48,237 bases of DNA. It comes from Candidatus Rokuibacteriota bacterium (GTDB lineage Bacteria; Methylomirabilota; Methylomirabilia; Rokubacteriales; CSP1-6). This document shows positions 8,003 to 16,465 of this stretch, piece after piece. The position numbers and the translations under genes are program-made. The stretch lies in the NCBI GenBank assembly GCA_016188005.1, contig JACPIQ010000115.1, forward strand, positions 1-48,237, given 5' to 3'. The stretch's first letter is position 1; every line of letters starts with the position of its first letter. The notes beneath the pieces were generated by a model. That model saw only the letters and a list, made by a program, of their open reading frames with translations, was not told the origin of the DNA and made no database searches.

Positions 8003-9267
8003 CCGAAGACCTCGGCGCCGATGGTGCGGAACCAGGCCTCGGCCAGCGCGGCCTCGAGCGCCCGCGTCGCGCGCGGTGCGTGCGCCGGACTCACGCCGCC
8101 GGAGCCCGGCACCTCGGCCAGCTGGCCGCTCGAAGGTGCGTAGACACCGGCCACCGAGATGCCGTAGTCGGGTGCGACCAGGCTGTAGCAGGTGTTGATC
8201 AGCTTGGGGACGGACGGCGCCGCGCCCGTGACGAGCCGTGCGACCGCCGCCGCGCACGTCTTGGCCTGCGAGTTCGCGGCGAAGGCGGATTTCGGCATCG
8301 CGCCGGCGATCGCGGCGTCACCGATGACGTGAATGCCGGTCTGGAGCGTCGACTCGAAGGTCACGGGATCGATCGGGCACCAGCCGCTCCGGTCGGTGAC
8401 GCCTGCGGCGTCCGCGATGCGGCCCGCCTTCTGCGGCGGGATGACGTTGGCGACCGCCGCCTTGTGCCGGCCGAAATCGGTGACCAGCGTGCGGGTGGCC
8501 GCGTCGACCGAGATGACCTTGCCGCCCTTGGACAGCGGCACCCACTCGAGCAAGCCCGGGTACAGCTCGGTCCACGCCTGCTGGAACAGCCGCTGCTTGG
8601 AGAAGGTGTCCTTGGCGTCGAGGACGATCAGCTTGGATTTCGGCTTCTTCGTCTTGAGATAGTGCGCGATCAGGCTCGCGCGCTCGTAGGGCCCGGGCGG
8701 GCAGCGGAACGGATTCGCCGGCGCCGAGATGACGACGAGCCCGCCGTCGTCCATCGCCTCGAGCTGCCGGCGCAGCAAGAGAGTCTGCTCGCCCGCGCGC
8801 CACGCGTGGGGCATGTGCCCGGCCGCCGTCTCGTCGTAGCCCGGCAGCGCGCCCCAGCGGATGTCGATGCCGGGCGCCAGCACCAGCCGGTCGTACGGCA
8901 GGCGCGTGCCGTCCGCGAGGGTGACCCAGCGCGCCTGCGCGTCGACGGCAGTGGCGCTGGCGCGGGCGACGACGATGCCGGCCGCGGCGATGCGCTCGTA
9001 CGTGAACTGCTGCGCACTCATCTCTCGCAAGCCGCCGATCACGGCGTTGCTGAGCGGGCAGGCGATGAACGTCGCGCTGGCCTCGACCAGTGTCACGGCG
9101 ATGCGCGGGTCGGCCTGCCGCAGGGCGCGGGCGCAGCTCGCGCCGGCGAACCCGCCACCGACGACGACGACTCGCGGCGCGGAGCCTTGCGCACGGGCTG
9201 GCACGGGGAACAGCGCAGCCGAAGCCGCGACACCCAGCTTCAGGAACGCGCGGCGGCTCGGCCTCAT
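7999..9267 (-). CDS. fccB: Flavocytochrome c sulfide dehydrogenase, flavoprotein subunit
   Basis: A 422-residue Tat-exported flavoprotein (RPSRRAFLKLGVAAS at residues 2-16). The FAD-binding glycine motif VVVVGGGFAGASCARAL follows, and then FIACPLSNAVIGG, whose cysteine is at the position of the covalent FAD link in FCSD. The C-terminal FCSD domain is recognisable by LINTCYSLVAPDYGISVAGVY. The enzyme oxidises sulfide in the periplasm and passes electrons to a c-type cytochrome, here most likely the product of the overlapping upstream gene (ATGA at 9264-9267). SoxF is an equivalent name when the gene lies in a sox cluster. Sequence upstream of 9267 in this frame belongs to other genes. Confidence 0.9.
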   Translation of the reverse strand: MRPSRRAFLKLGVAASAALFPVPARAQGSAPRVVVVGGGFAGASCARALRQADPRIAVTLVEASATFIACPLSNAVIGGLREMSAQQFTYERIAAAGIVVARASATAVDAQARWVTLADGTRLPYDRLVLAPGIDIRWGALPGYDETAAGHMPHAWRAGEQTLLLRRQLEAMDDGGLVVISAPANPFRCPPGPYERASLIAHYLKTKKPKSKLIVLDAKDTFSKQRLFQQAWTELYPGLLEWVPLSKGGKVISVDAATRTLVTDFGRHKAAVANVIPPQKAGRIADAAGVTDRSGWCPIDPVTFESTLQTGIHVIGDAAIAGAMPKSAFAANSQAKTCAAAVARLVTGAAPSVPKLINTCYSLVAPDYGISVAGVYAPSSGQLAEVPGSGGVSPAHAPRATRALEAALAEAWFRTIGAEVFG

Positions 9268-9554
9268 CGCTGCGTGGCGTACCAGCCGGCGATCGCCTGG
9301 GTCTCCTCCTCGGTGAAACCCTTGGCGATCCGATCCATGACGGTGGCGGCCCGCTTCCCTGAGCGGAAGTCCTGCATCGCCCGCACGATCGCCGCCCGCT
9401 CGAGCCCGGCGAGCCGCGGGACGGGCGAGGTCACGCGCGCCGAGGCCGGATGGCAGCCCGAGCACGCCGCGGCGCCCGGAGGCGGCTCCGCCGATGCGAC
9501 GACGGCCGCTGCGATCGAGACGGATCCGATGGCAGCGGCCAGGGCCTTGCGCAT
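9264..9554 (-). CDS. Small monohaem cytochrome c, probable FCSD/molybdoenzyme partner
   Basis: The 96-residue precursor has a signal peptide (AAAIGSVSIAAAVVASA) and one CSGCH haem site near residue 31. A c-553-like pattern follows: RLAGLERAAIVRAMQDFRSGKR, then VMDRIAKGFTEEETQAIAGWYA. This is the usual layout of the FccA/SoxE-type cytochrome paired with FCSD flavoprotein, and the two genes overlap by four bases. The molybdenum hydroxylase gene ends only three bases upstream, so this cytochrome could also take electrons from that enzyme; isoquinoline-oxidoreductase-type enzymes lack an FAD subunit and often use cytochromes. Confidence 0.88.
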   Translation of the reverse strand: MRKALAAAIGSVSIAAAVVASAEPPPGAAACSGCHPASARVTSPVPRLAGLERAAIVRAMQDFRSGKRAATVMDRIAKGFTEEETQAIAGWYATQR

Positions 9555-9557
9555 CGC

Positions 9558-11735
9558 CTACACCAGCTGGATGCCGTGGTTCTTCAGCGGGAACGTGCGG
9601 ACGCGGCGGCCGGTCGCATTGAAGAAGGCGTTCAGGACCGCCGGCGCCGCCACGCAGATCGTCGGCTCGCCGACGCCGCCCCAGAACCCGCCGGACGGCA
9701 TGATGATCGACTCGACCTTCGGCATCTGCGCGATCCGCATCGAATCGTAGGTATCGAAGTTCTGCTGCTCGATGCGGCCGTCCTTGACCGTGCACTCCTC
9801 CATGAACAGCGCCGACAGTCCGTACACGAAGGAGCCGGCCATCTGCCGTTCGATCTGCGCCGGGTTGACCGCGTAGCCGGGATCGATCGCCCCGACGATG
9901 CGCTGCACCTTCACCTTGTTGCCGCCGCTGACCGAGATCTCGGCGCACGCGGCCACGTAGCTGCCGAACGACATCATCTGGGCCAGTCCGCGGTGGACGC
10001 CCCGCGGCGCCGGCTTGCCCCATCCCGCCCGGTCGGCCACGGCGTTCAGCACGGCGAGGTGCTTCGGATGCTTGGTCATCAGCTTGCGCCGGAACTCGAG
10101 CGCATCCTGGCCGGCGGCATGAGCGAGCTCGTCCATGAAGCATTCCATGAAGATGGCGTTCTGGTTGATGTTCACGCCGCGCCAGAACCCCGGCGGGACA
10201 TGCGTGTTGCGCATCGCATGGTCGATCAGGAGATTCGGGACGCTGTAGCCGAAGGCGAAATCCCCGCTCGGGTGGAGCCCCTGGAAGGTGAGAACGTCCT
10301 TCCCGTTCTGGAGATTCTGCGGGAACACGGCGGCGAGGATCGACTGTCCCGACAGACGCACATGCAACCCGGTCAGGCGTCCGCCTGCGTCCAGCGCCCC
10401 GGTCAGCTTCGCCTGCATGACCGGGTGATACCGGCCGTGCGTCATGTCTTCCTCGCGCGACCACAGGAGCTTCACGGGCGTGCCCGGAATCTGCTTGGCG
10501 ATCTGGACGGTCTGGGTCACGTAGTCGTGAAAGGCCCCGCGCCGGCCGAACCCGCCGCCGAGATTGATCTTGTAGACCTCACACTTGTCGGCCGGGAGGC
10601 CGGACGCCGCCATCGTTGCCGCGAACGCGGCCTCGCCGTTCTGCGTCGGGACCCAGACCTCGCAGCGGTCCGCCGTCCAGCGCGCCGTCGCGTTCATCGG
10701 CTCCATCGTCGCGTGGTTCAGGAACGGATAGGCGTAGACCGCCTCGACCCTCTTCGCCGCGGCGGCGATGGCTTTCGCGTCGCCATTCTGGTTGCCGATG
10801 AAGGCCTGATCGGCATCGAGGCCGGCTTTCAGCATGTCGGCGATGGTGGCGCTCGACGCCTTGGAGTTCGGGCCCTCGTCCCAGACGATGGGGAGCGCGT
10901 CGAGCGCGGTCTTGGCCTGCCACCACGTGTCGGCCACCACGCCGACCGCGGAATCGCCGACCGGCACCACCTGCCGGACGCCTGGCATGCCCTTGACCTT
11001 CGCGGCCTCGAAGCTCTTCACCTTGCCGCCGAACACCGGGCAGTCCTTGATCGCGGCGTTGAGCATCCCGGGCAGCTTCAAGTCCGAAGCGTAGATCTGC
11101 GCGCCGGTCACCTTCGGCATCGTGTCGAGGCGCTTCATCGGCTTCCCGATGAGCTTCCAGTCCTTCGGGTCCTTGAGCGTCACGTTGGCCGGCGGGGTCA
11201 GCTTCGCGGCGGCTGCCGCGACCTTGCCGTACGTGGTCGTGCGGCCGGAGGGCCTGTGCGTGATCACGCTGTTGGCGGCGGTGCACTCGGCGGCAGCAAC
11301 GTTCCAGGCGTCGGCCGCCGCCTGGACCAGCATCATCCGCGCCGTGGCGCCACCCTTGCGGACGTACTCGTGCGACGTCCGGATGCCGCGGCTGCCGCCC
11401 GTGGAGAAATCGCCCCACACGCGCTTGCGCGCGACGCTCTGGCCGGGCGTCGGATACTCGGTCGTCACCTTCGACCAGTTGCACTCGAGCTCCTCGGCCA
11501 CCATCTGCGCGAGGCCGGTGAGCGTGCCCTGCCCCATCTCGGACCGCGCGATCCGGATCACGACCGTGTCGTCGGGGCGGATGACGACCCAGGCGGTGAT
11601 CTCGGGCGACCTGTCCTGCGCGCGGGCGAGGCTCGCGCCGAACGGGATCCTGAGGCCCAGGGCGAGCCCGCCGCCGACCGCGGTGGTGCCGATGACGAAG
11701 GAGCGGCGGTTGATCTTCGCAGCCTCGGTGATCAT
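9558..11735 (-). CDS. Molybdenum hydroxylase large subunit (isoquinoline 1-oxidoreductase beta type)
   Basis: A 725-residue xanthine-dehydrogenase-family Mo subunit. The ATG at 11735 follows GAGGGAGGAGAGG and opens a Tat signal (INRRSFVIGTTAVGGGLALG, residues 7-26). Cofactor landmarks are GGGFGRRGAF mid-protein, HVPPGFWRGVNINQN, and the C-terminal GGVGEPT, whose glutamate is the base in this family. Tat export, a single catalytic chain and a separate ferredoxin-like subunit match the IorB/aldehyde-oxidase group of periplasmic enzymes. The substrate cannot be read from sequence; N-heterocycles or aldehydes are the family norm. It is the second gene of the operon that continues into the sox genes, an unusual partnership. 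Confidence 0.88.
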   Translation of the reverse strand: MITEAAKINRRSFVIGTTAVGGGLALGLRIPFGASLARAQDRSPEITAWVVIRPDDTVVIRIARSEMGQGTLTGLAQMVAEELECNWSKVTTEYPTPGQSVARKRVWGDFSTGGSRGIRTSHEYVRKGGATARMMLVQAAADAWNVAAAECTAANSVITHRPSGRTTTYGKVAAAAAKLTPPANVTLKDPKDWKLIGKPMKRLDTMPKVTGAQIYASDLKLPGMLNAAIKDCPVFGGKVKSFEAAKVKGMPGVRQVVPVGDSAVGVVADTWWQAKTALDALPIVWDEGPNSKASSATIADMLKAGLDADQAFIGNQNGDAKAIAAAAKRVEAVYAYPFLNHATMEPMNATARWTADRCEVWVPTQNGEAAFAATMAASGLPADKCEVYKINLGGGFGRRGAFHDYVTQTVQIAKQIPGTPVKLLWSREEDMTHGRYHPVMQAKLTGALDAGGRLTGLHVRLSGQSILAAVFPQNLQNGKDVLTFQGLHPSGDFAFGYSVPNLLIDHAMRNTHVPPGFWRGVNINQNAIFMECFMDELAHAAGQDALEFRRKLMTKHPKHLAVLNAVADRAGWGKPAPRGVHRGLAQMMSFGSYVAACAEISVSGGNKVKVQRIVGAIDPGYAVNPAQIERQMAGSFVYGLSALFMEECTVKDGRIEQQNFDTYDSMRIAQMPKVESIIMPSGGFWGGVGEPTICVAAPAVLNAFFNATGRRVRTFPLKNHGIQLV

Positions 11736-11748
11736 GGCCTCTCCTCCC

Positions 11749-12198
11749 TCATGCCTTCGCCGCAGCGTGGATGGCTTGACGCACCTGCTGGAACGTGCCG
11801 CAGCGGCAGATGTTCGTGATCGACGCATCGATGTCGGCGTCGGTCGGCTTCGGCGTGTCCTTCAGGAGCGCGGCCACGGCCATGATCATGCCCGCCTGGC
11901 AATAGCCGCACTGCGGCACCTCGTGGTCGACCCAGGCCTTCTGCACCTTGTGCAGGACGCCGCCGACGGCGAGGCCTTCGATGGTGGTGATCTGCTTGCC
12001 CACCGCGGCGCTGACGGGCACCACGCAGGAGCGGACCGCCTTGCCGTCGATGTGCACCGTGCATGCGCCGCAGTGCGCGACGCCGCAGCCGTACTTGGTC
12101 CCCGTCAGGCCGAGCTGCTCCCGGATGGCCCACAGCAGAGGCGTGCCGGGATCGACGTTGACCTCGCTGGTCCTGCCGTTGATCGTCAGACGTGCCAT
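11749..12198 (-). CDS. Molybdenum hydroxylase [2Fe-2S] subunit
   Basis: 149 residues, the standard size of the small IorA/CoxS-type subunit. The plant-ferredoxin-type cluster is bound by [17 protein letters not shown] and the following RSC. The second cluster is bound by [10 protein letters not shown] and NICRCGTF. The ATG at 12198 follows GGAGGTCACGCC. It has no signal peptide and presumably leaves the cytoplasm with the Tat-targeted large subunit, whose gene starts 14 bases downstream. This is the first gene of the minus-strand operon reaching to soxA. The 176-base gap up to the divergent yaiI-like gene (12199-12374) must contain the operon promoter, but no clear box was identified. Confidence 0.9.
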   Translation of the reverse strand: MARLTINGRTSEVNVDPGTPLLWAIREQLGLTGTKYGCGVAHCGACTVHIDGKAVRSCVVPVSAAVGKQITTIEGLAVGGVLHKVQKAWVDHEVPQCGYCQAGMIMAVAALLKDTPKPTDADIDASITNICRCGTFQQVRQAIHAAAKA

Positions 12199-12374
12199 GG
12201 CGTGACCTCCCTGGGTTTCGGTGCTGGAAATATCCGCCCTCGCGCCTCTCGATGCAAGCAGTCGTCGCGGCGGGATCAGGACGTCGGCTTGCAGTGCGTC
12301 CGGGGCGCCTGTACACTCACCAACGTTTGGCAATGGCACAGAAACTCCTCAGCCGCACCCGCTGACCGCGCTCG

Positions 12375-12827
12375 ATGCAGATCTGGGTCGACGCCGACGC
12401 TTGCCCCCAGGCCATCAAGGAGATCCTGCTCCGGGCCGCTGAGCGCGCGCAGGTGCTGACAACGCTGGTCGCCAACACGCTGCTTCGGACGCCGTCGTCG
12501 CCCTTCATCCGGGCCATCCGGGTGCCGCAGGGGTTCGACGTGGCAGACCACCGCATCGTGCAGGAGATGCAGCCGGGCGACCTCGTGGTCACGGCCGACA
12601 TCCCCCTGGCCGCCGAGGTCATCGCACGCGGAGGGCACGCGCTCGACCCTCGAGGCGAGCTGTACTCGGAGGACAATGTCCGCGAGCGCCTCGCCATTCG
12701 CAACCTGATGCAGCAGCTGCGCGCGAGCGGGGCGCTCATCGGCGGCCCGGCGGCGTTCGCCCAGAGCAACCGGCACCTGTTCGCGAATCACCTCGACCGC
12801 TTTCTGACCAAGCAGCGGCCGGCCTGA
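12375..12827 (+). CDS. YaiI/YqxD (DUF188) family protein
   Basis: 150 residues matching the YaiI/YqxD family end to end: [49 protein letters not shown], then [20 protein letters not shown]. The acidic cluster DADAC at residues 6-10 and TADIPLA near 76-82 resemble a PIN-like nuclease core, but the cellular role is unknown. It stands alone on the plus strand between two minus-strand operons. A TACACT box at 12312-12317 may be part of its promoter. Confidence 0.88.
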   Translation: MQIWVDADACPQAIKEILLRAAERAQVLTTLVANTLLRTPSSPFIRAIRVPQGFDVADHRIVQEMQPGDLVVTADIPLAAEVIARGGHALDPRGELYSEDNVRERLAIRNLMQQLRASGALIGGPAAFAQSNRHLFANHLDRFLTKQRPA

Positions 12828-12855
12828 TCCCCGGCGACAGAGGGCGCGACCGAGG

Positions 12856-13758
12856 TCATCGCGAACGGCGGCGCTCCTCGAGCTCCGCGAGCGTGCGCGG
12901 CCAGTCCTCTCGGAGCAGGCGCGAGAGCGCGCGGTCGGCGAGGAGCTTCCCGCCCGTCTGGCAGCGCGCGCAGTAGTTCGTCTCGTTCTCGGCGTGGACG
13001 ATCCGCTGCACGGGCGCGCCGCAGTCGGGGCAGGGCTTTCCGTAGCGTCCGTGCACCGCCATCCCGTCCCGGAAGGCCGTCACCCCCTCGGGGAACCCCT
13101 CGCCCGCCTCGCGCCGGAGCCGCTCGATCCAGTCGATGAGCGTGGCCCGCGTGGCCGCGTGGAAGCGCGCGCTCTCCTCCTCGGTGAGCTGGCGGGAGAG
13201 CTTCACCGGAGACAGCCGCGCCCGGTGGAGGATCTCGTCCGCGTAGGCGTTGCCGATCCCGCTCACGAGGCGGGGGTCGGTGAGGATGCGCTTCAGCGTG
13301 TGGTTCTCGCGCGCGAGCGCGGCCCGGAAGGCCGCGAGGTCGGCCTCGAGCACCTCGAGCCCGCCGGGGTCGTGCTCGCCGAGGGCGGCCTCCCCGCGCA
13401 CGACGTGGAGGGCAGCCCGCCGGGTGGTGCCGGCCTCGGTCAGCACGAGCGTCCCCGCGGTGAAGTCGAGCGCCGCCAGCCCGATCTTTCCCGGCAGCCG
13501 CGCTCCCGCTCCCCGCCAGTGCAGGCGCCCCGCGATCATCAGGTGGAGCACGAGGAAGAGGTCCCCCTCGAGGGCGATCACGATGCGCTTGCCGAGGCGC
13601 CGGAGCCCCCGCACCTCCCGGCCCCCGGCCTCGACGAGGGGCGGGTCGACGGAGCGGAGCACGAATGGGCTCGCCAGCCTCGCGCGCTCCAGGCGCGTCC
13701 CCACGATCCGGGGCCTGAGCGCGTCGATGTAGACGGTGACGTCGGGCAGCTCGGGCAC
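12856..13758 (-). CDS. mutM: Formamidopyrimidine-DNA glycosylase family protein (Fpg/Nei)
   Basis: 300 residues. The GTG at 13758 puts proline at residue 2 and glutamate at residue 3 (PELPDV), which the family needs because the mature N-terminal proline is the catalytic nucleophile. The conserved RLGKRI lysine is present, as is the helix-two-turn-helix region with RLVSGIGNAYADEILHRARLSP. A C4 zinc finger follows (CPDCGAPVQR through NYCARCQTGG). The usual end at the finger is extended by about 30 residues (LLADRALSRLLREDWP and a basic tail), typical of a less-studied branch, so oxidised-base specificity may differ from E. coli MutM. It starts 11 bases after the TetR gene. Confidence 0.85.
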   Translation of the reverse strand: MPELPDVTVYIDALRPRIVGTRLERARLASPFVLRSVDPPLVEAGGREVRGLRRLGKRIVIALEGDLFLVLHLMIAGRLHWRGAGARLPGKIGLAALDFTAGTLVLTEAGTTRRAALHVVRGEAALGEHDPGGLEVLEADLAAFRAALARENHTLKRILTDPRLVSGIGNAYADEILHRARLSPVKLSRQLTEEESARFHAATRATLIDWIERLRREAGEGFPEGVTAFRDGMAVHGRYGKPCPDCGAPVQRIVHAENETNYCARCQTGGKLLADRALSRLLREDWPRTLAELEERRRSR

Positions 13759-13769
13759 GGCGTGGGGGG

Positions 13770-14513
13770 TCAGCGGCGCCGGGCCGCCCGGACGGCTCGG
13801 CGTTGGCCGGTCGCCGGCGGACGGGCCAGGCGCTCCAGCTCGGCCAGGCGCCGCTCGATCGTGCGGAGCACCGGAGCCATGGCGTCCACTCCGCGCGGCT
13901 GGCTGAGATAGCCCCGCTCGAGCAGTGCGACGAACGCGTCGGCGATCCGGTCCGGCGCGAGCCGGCCCTCGGGGCGGTACCACTTGTAGAGCCAGTTGCA
14001 CGCGCCGAGGATCGCGAACACCAGGAGGATCGGATTGACGTCGCGGAAGGTCCCCTGGCGGATCCCCCGCCGCACGACCCCCTCGATGGTCCGGTCGTAC
14101 TGGCGCTTGGTCCGGGCCACGCGCTGCGCGAGCTGTGCGGGGAGCTCGCTCTCCTCGCTGAAGAAGACGGCGAGGAACGGCAAGTGGGTGGTGAGCATGC
14201 GCACCTGATGATGTACGATGCGCCGCAACGTCTCGTCGGGAGGCAGACCCTGTTGGACGATGGCCTCCAGACCCCCGTGAAACGCCTCGATGGTGCGCTC
14301 GAAGACCCGCCAGAGAAGCTCCTCCTTGCTGGACACGTACCGGTAGAGCGTGACCTTCGACACGCCCACCCGGGCCGCGATGGTCTCGAGCGTCGTCGCG
14401 TGGTACCCCACCCCGCCGAAGCAGACGGCGGCTGCCCGGACGATCTCCTCTTCGACGAGCCGGGCGACGGCCTTGCGACCGGTCCGGCGCCCTCCCTCAG
14501 GCTGTCTTGACAT
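13770..14513 (-). CDS. TetR/AcrR-family transcriptional regulator
   Basis: 247 residues. The ATG at 14513 is preceded by GGAGGGCGG. The N-terminal helix-turn-helix is clear at about residues 20-62 (AAAVCFGGVGYHATTLETIAARVGVSKVTLYRYVSSKEELL). The C-terminal ligand-binding part (about 70-215) has the AcrR-type helical pattern. A basic tail ends the protein. It is divergent from the acyl-CoA mutase operon and shares its upstream region, so local control of that operon by a CoA ester is a reasonable inference. Long upstream extensions of this open frame lie antisense to the mutase and are not real. Confidence 0.88.
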   Translation of the reverse strand: MSRQPEGGRRTGRKAVARLVEEEIVRAAAVCFGGVGYHATTLETIAARVGVSKVTLYRYVSSKEELLWRVFERTIEAFHGGLEAIVQQGLPPDETLRRIVHHQVRMLTTHLPFLAVFFSEESELPAQLAQRVARTKRQYDRTIEGVVRRGIRQGTFRDVNPILLVFAILGACNWLYKWYRPEGRLAPDRIADAFVALLERGYLSQPRGVDAMAPVLRTIERRLAELERLARPPATGQRRAVRAARRR

Positions 14514-14530
14514 CCGCCCGCCCTCCGTAC

Positions 14531-14554
14531 TACTGTGAACGCGCCGGTTCAGTA
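14531..14554. promoter_or_regulatory. Candidate TetR operator between divergent genes
   Basis: TACTGTGAAC at 14531-14540 and GTTCAGTA at 14547-14554 form an imperfect inverted repeat around GCGCCG (the left arm has a two-base TG insertion). It lies 18 bases upstream of the tetR start, within the shared leader with the mutase operon. A second small palindrome, AGTTAACT, follows at 14555-14562. Placement and symmetry fit autoregulation, but there is no direct proof. Confidence 0.4.
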
Positions 14555-14771
14555 AGTTAACTCCGACGTAACCCCAGTGGGGGTCCGCCATGGCCAGCCC
14601 GCGCACCACCGTCGCCGGACACGATACCGCATTCGCCGACGGCCGTCCCGGCGAGGCGCCGGCGTTGCGCCGGCCGTGCGAGGACGCCCCTGAGGATACC
14701 CGGCCTCCACGTCCCGGCGGGGGTCGACCGCGCGCCGTGCCGACGGATCTGGACAGAGAGAGGTGACCGCC

Positions 14772-16451
14772 ATGGAGCCCGACACCGTTCACTACGACCG
14801 ACACTTCGGCCGCCTCGTGAGAGACAAGACCCAGAGCAACATCCCCATCAAGCCCGTGTACGGCCCGGCGGACGTCGACGGGCTCGACTACGATCGGGAC
14901 CTGGGCAACCCTGGCGCGCCTCCCTTCACCCGCGGCCTCTACCCCGAGATGTACCGCCGGAACCTCTGGCTCAAGTCCCTGATCGTCTGCTACGCGACGC
15001 CGGAGGAGACCAACCGGGCCTTCAAGAAGTACATTGCCGCGGGCCAGACGGGTCTGCGTGTCCTGACGGACACCTCGACCCTCTCCGGGGTCGATCCCGA
15101 CCATCCGCTCGCCCGGTACGACATCATGTGCAACGGCAGCCCCACGTTTGCGCTGAGCGAGTACGAGACCATGCTCGACGGCATCGCACTGGAGAACGTG
15201 GACCTCGAGTCGGCGAACTCGACGCCGTCCGGCAGCTTCTTCACCTACGTGTTCCTGGTCGCGCTGATGGAGAAGCGCGGCTTGGACATCTCGAAGCTGC
15301 GCGGCACGAACATCAACGATCCCATCCACGCCTTCATCGTGTACGGGACGCCGGAGTTCCCGCCGGCCGTCGCGCGACGGGTGAACCTGGACCTCATCGA
15401 ATTCGGGATCCGCCACACGCCCCGGTGGCACCCCTGCACGCCGTGTGGCTACGACATGCGGGACGCCGGGCTCACGTCCCCGCAGGAGATGGCCTTCGTG
15501 ATCGCCAACGCCCTGCAGTACTATGGTGACGCAAGCCGGGAGCGCGGCCTCCCCTTCGACGGGTTCCGGCCCATGGTGTTCTCCATGAGCTCGGAGTCGG
15601 ACTTCTTCGAGACCATCGCGAAGTTCCGGGCCACGCGGCGGCTGTGGGCCCGGGCGGCCAGGGAACGGCTGGGGGCGTCGACCCCGCGCAGCATGTCGTG
15701 CCGGATCGGCATCCGCACCGCGGGCAACTCCATCTACCCGCAGAAGCCGCTCAACAACACCGCCCGCATCACGCTGCAGGTCTTGGCGGCCGTGCTGGGC
15801 GGCGTGCAGGCCATCGACCCGTCGGGGATCGACGAGACCTTCGGCCTGCCATCGGAGGAATCCCGCATCTTCGAGCTCGATCTCCAGCACATCATCGCCC
15901 ACGAGGGGAACGTCCCTCTCACCGCCGATCCGCTGGGCGGCTCCTACTACGTGGAGTGGCTCACCACCAGGCTGGAGACCGAGGCGACCCGGCTGCTGGA
16001 GGAGATCGATCGCCTCGGCGGCATGTGGAAGTGCCTGGAGTCCGGGTGGCTGCGCCAGCAGTTCGACCGGACGACGACGGAGGTCCAGGGCGAGATCAAC
16101 GACGGCAAGCGCCTGATCGTCGGCGCCAACTCGTTCCGCGGCCCGGACGGGGCCATCAGCCGCGCCGTCGTCGACGGGGCGTACAAGGTCCCGCCGGACG
16201 ACAAGCGCTTCGGCGCCATCGACCGGGTGCGGCAGCTCCGGGAGGCGCGCGACGGAGAGGCCGTCAGGCGGCGCCTGCGCGACCTGGCGGAGGCCGTGCG
16301 GGAGCAGCGCAACGTGGTCCGGGCGGCGGTCGAGGCGACCAAGGCCTATGCGACCCTGGGCGAGATGGTGGGGACGATCCGGATGGCCCACGGCCTGTGC
16401 TTCGACCCCTACGAGCGCATCGCGGCCCCTGACTGTCTGGCACTCGTGTAG
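14772..16451 (+). CDS. Divergent methylmalonyl-CoA mutase family large subunit
   Basis: 559 residues from the ATG at 14772 (GAGAGAGG eight bases upstream; GTG 14763 is also possible). The family frame is clear: ATPEETNRAFKKYIAAGQTGL, DPDHPLARYD, LRGTNINDPIHAFIVYGTPEFPP, FFETIAKFRATRRLWARA and the C-terminal EINDGKRLIVGANSF. Expected active-site residues differ. The RQYAGF segment holding the substrate-contacting Tyr reads LIVCYA. SISGYHMQEAG, with the catalytic His, reads TPCGYDMRDAG, so His becomes Asp. A large subunit of about 560 residues with a separate B12 subunit is the layout of isobutyryl- and 2-hydroxyisobutyryl-CoA mutases. A B12-dependent carbon-skeleton rearrangement of an atypical acyl-CoA is the best inference. 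Confidence 0.82.
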   Translation: MEPDTVHYDRHFGRLVRDKTQSNIPIKPVYGPADVDGLDYDRDLGNPGAPPFTRGLYPEMYRRNLWLKSLIVCYATPEETNRAFKKYIAAGQTGLRVLTDTSTLSGVDPDHPLARYDIMCNGSPTFALSEYETMLDGIALENVDLESANSTPSGSFFTYVFLVALMEKRGLDISKLRGTNINDPIHAFIVYGTPEFPPAVARRVNLDLIEFGIRHTPRWHPCTPCGYDMRDAGLTSPQEMAFVIANALQYYGDASRERGLPFDGFRPMVFSMSSESDFFETIAKFRATRRLWARAARERLGASTPRSMSCRIGIRTAGNSIYPQKPLNNTARITLQVLAAVLGGVQAIDPSGIDETFGLPSEESRIFELDLQHIIAHEGNVPLTADPLGGSYYVEWLTTRLETEATRLLEEIDRLGGMWKCLESGWLRQQFDRTTTEVQGEINDGKRLIVGANSFRGPDGAISRAVVDGAYKVPPDDKRFGAIDRVRQLREARDGEAVRRRLRDLAEAVREQRNVVRAAVEATKAYATLGEMVGTIRMAHGLCFDPYERIAAPDCLALV

Positions 16452-16465
16452 GGAGGGCGGCGCCC

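Noticed and set aside
9268-10464. Upstream extension of the FCSD flavoprotein frame
   Set aside because: The extension overlaps the cytochrome and Mo subunit genes and precedes an obvious Tat signal at 9267; it is a shadow frame.
14514-16391. Long minus-strand open frame upstream of tetR, antisense to the mutase
   Set aside because: It is a high-GC shadow of the mutase coding frame; tetR has its own ATG with a good ribosome binding site at 14513, and the upstream translation resembles no protein.
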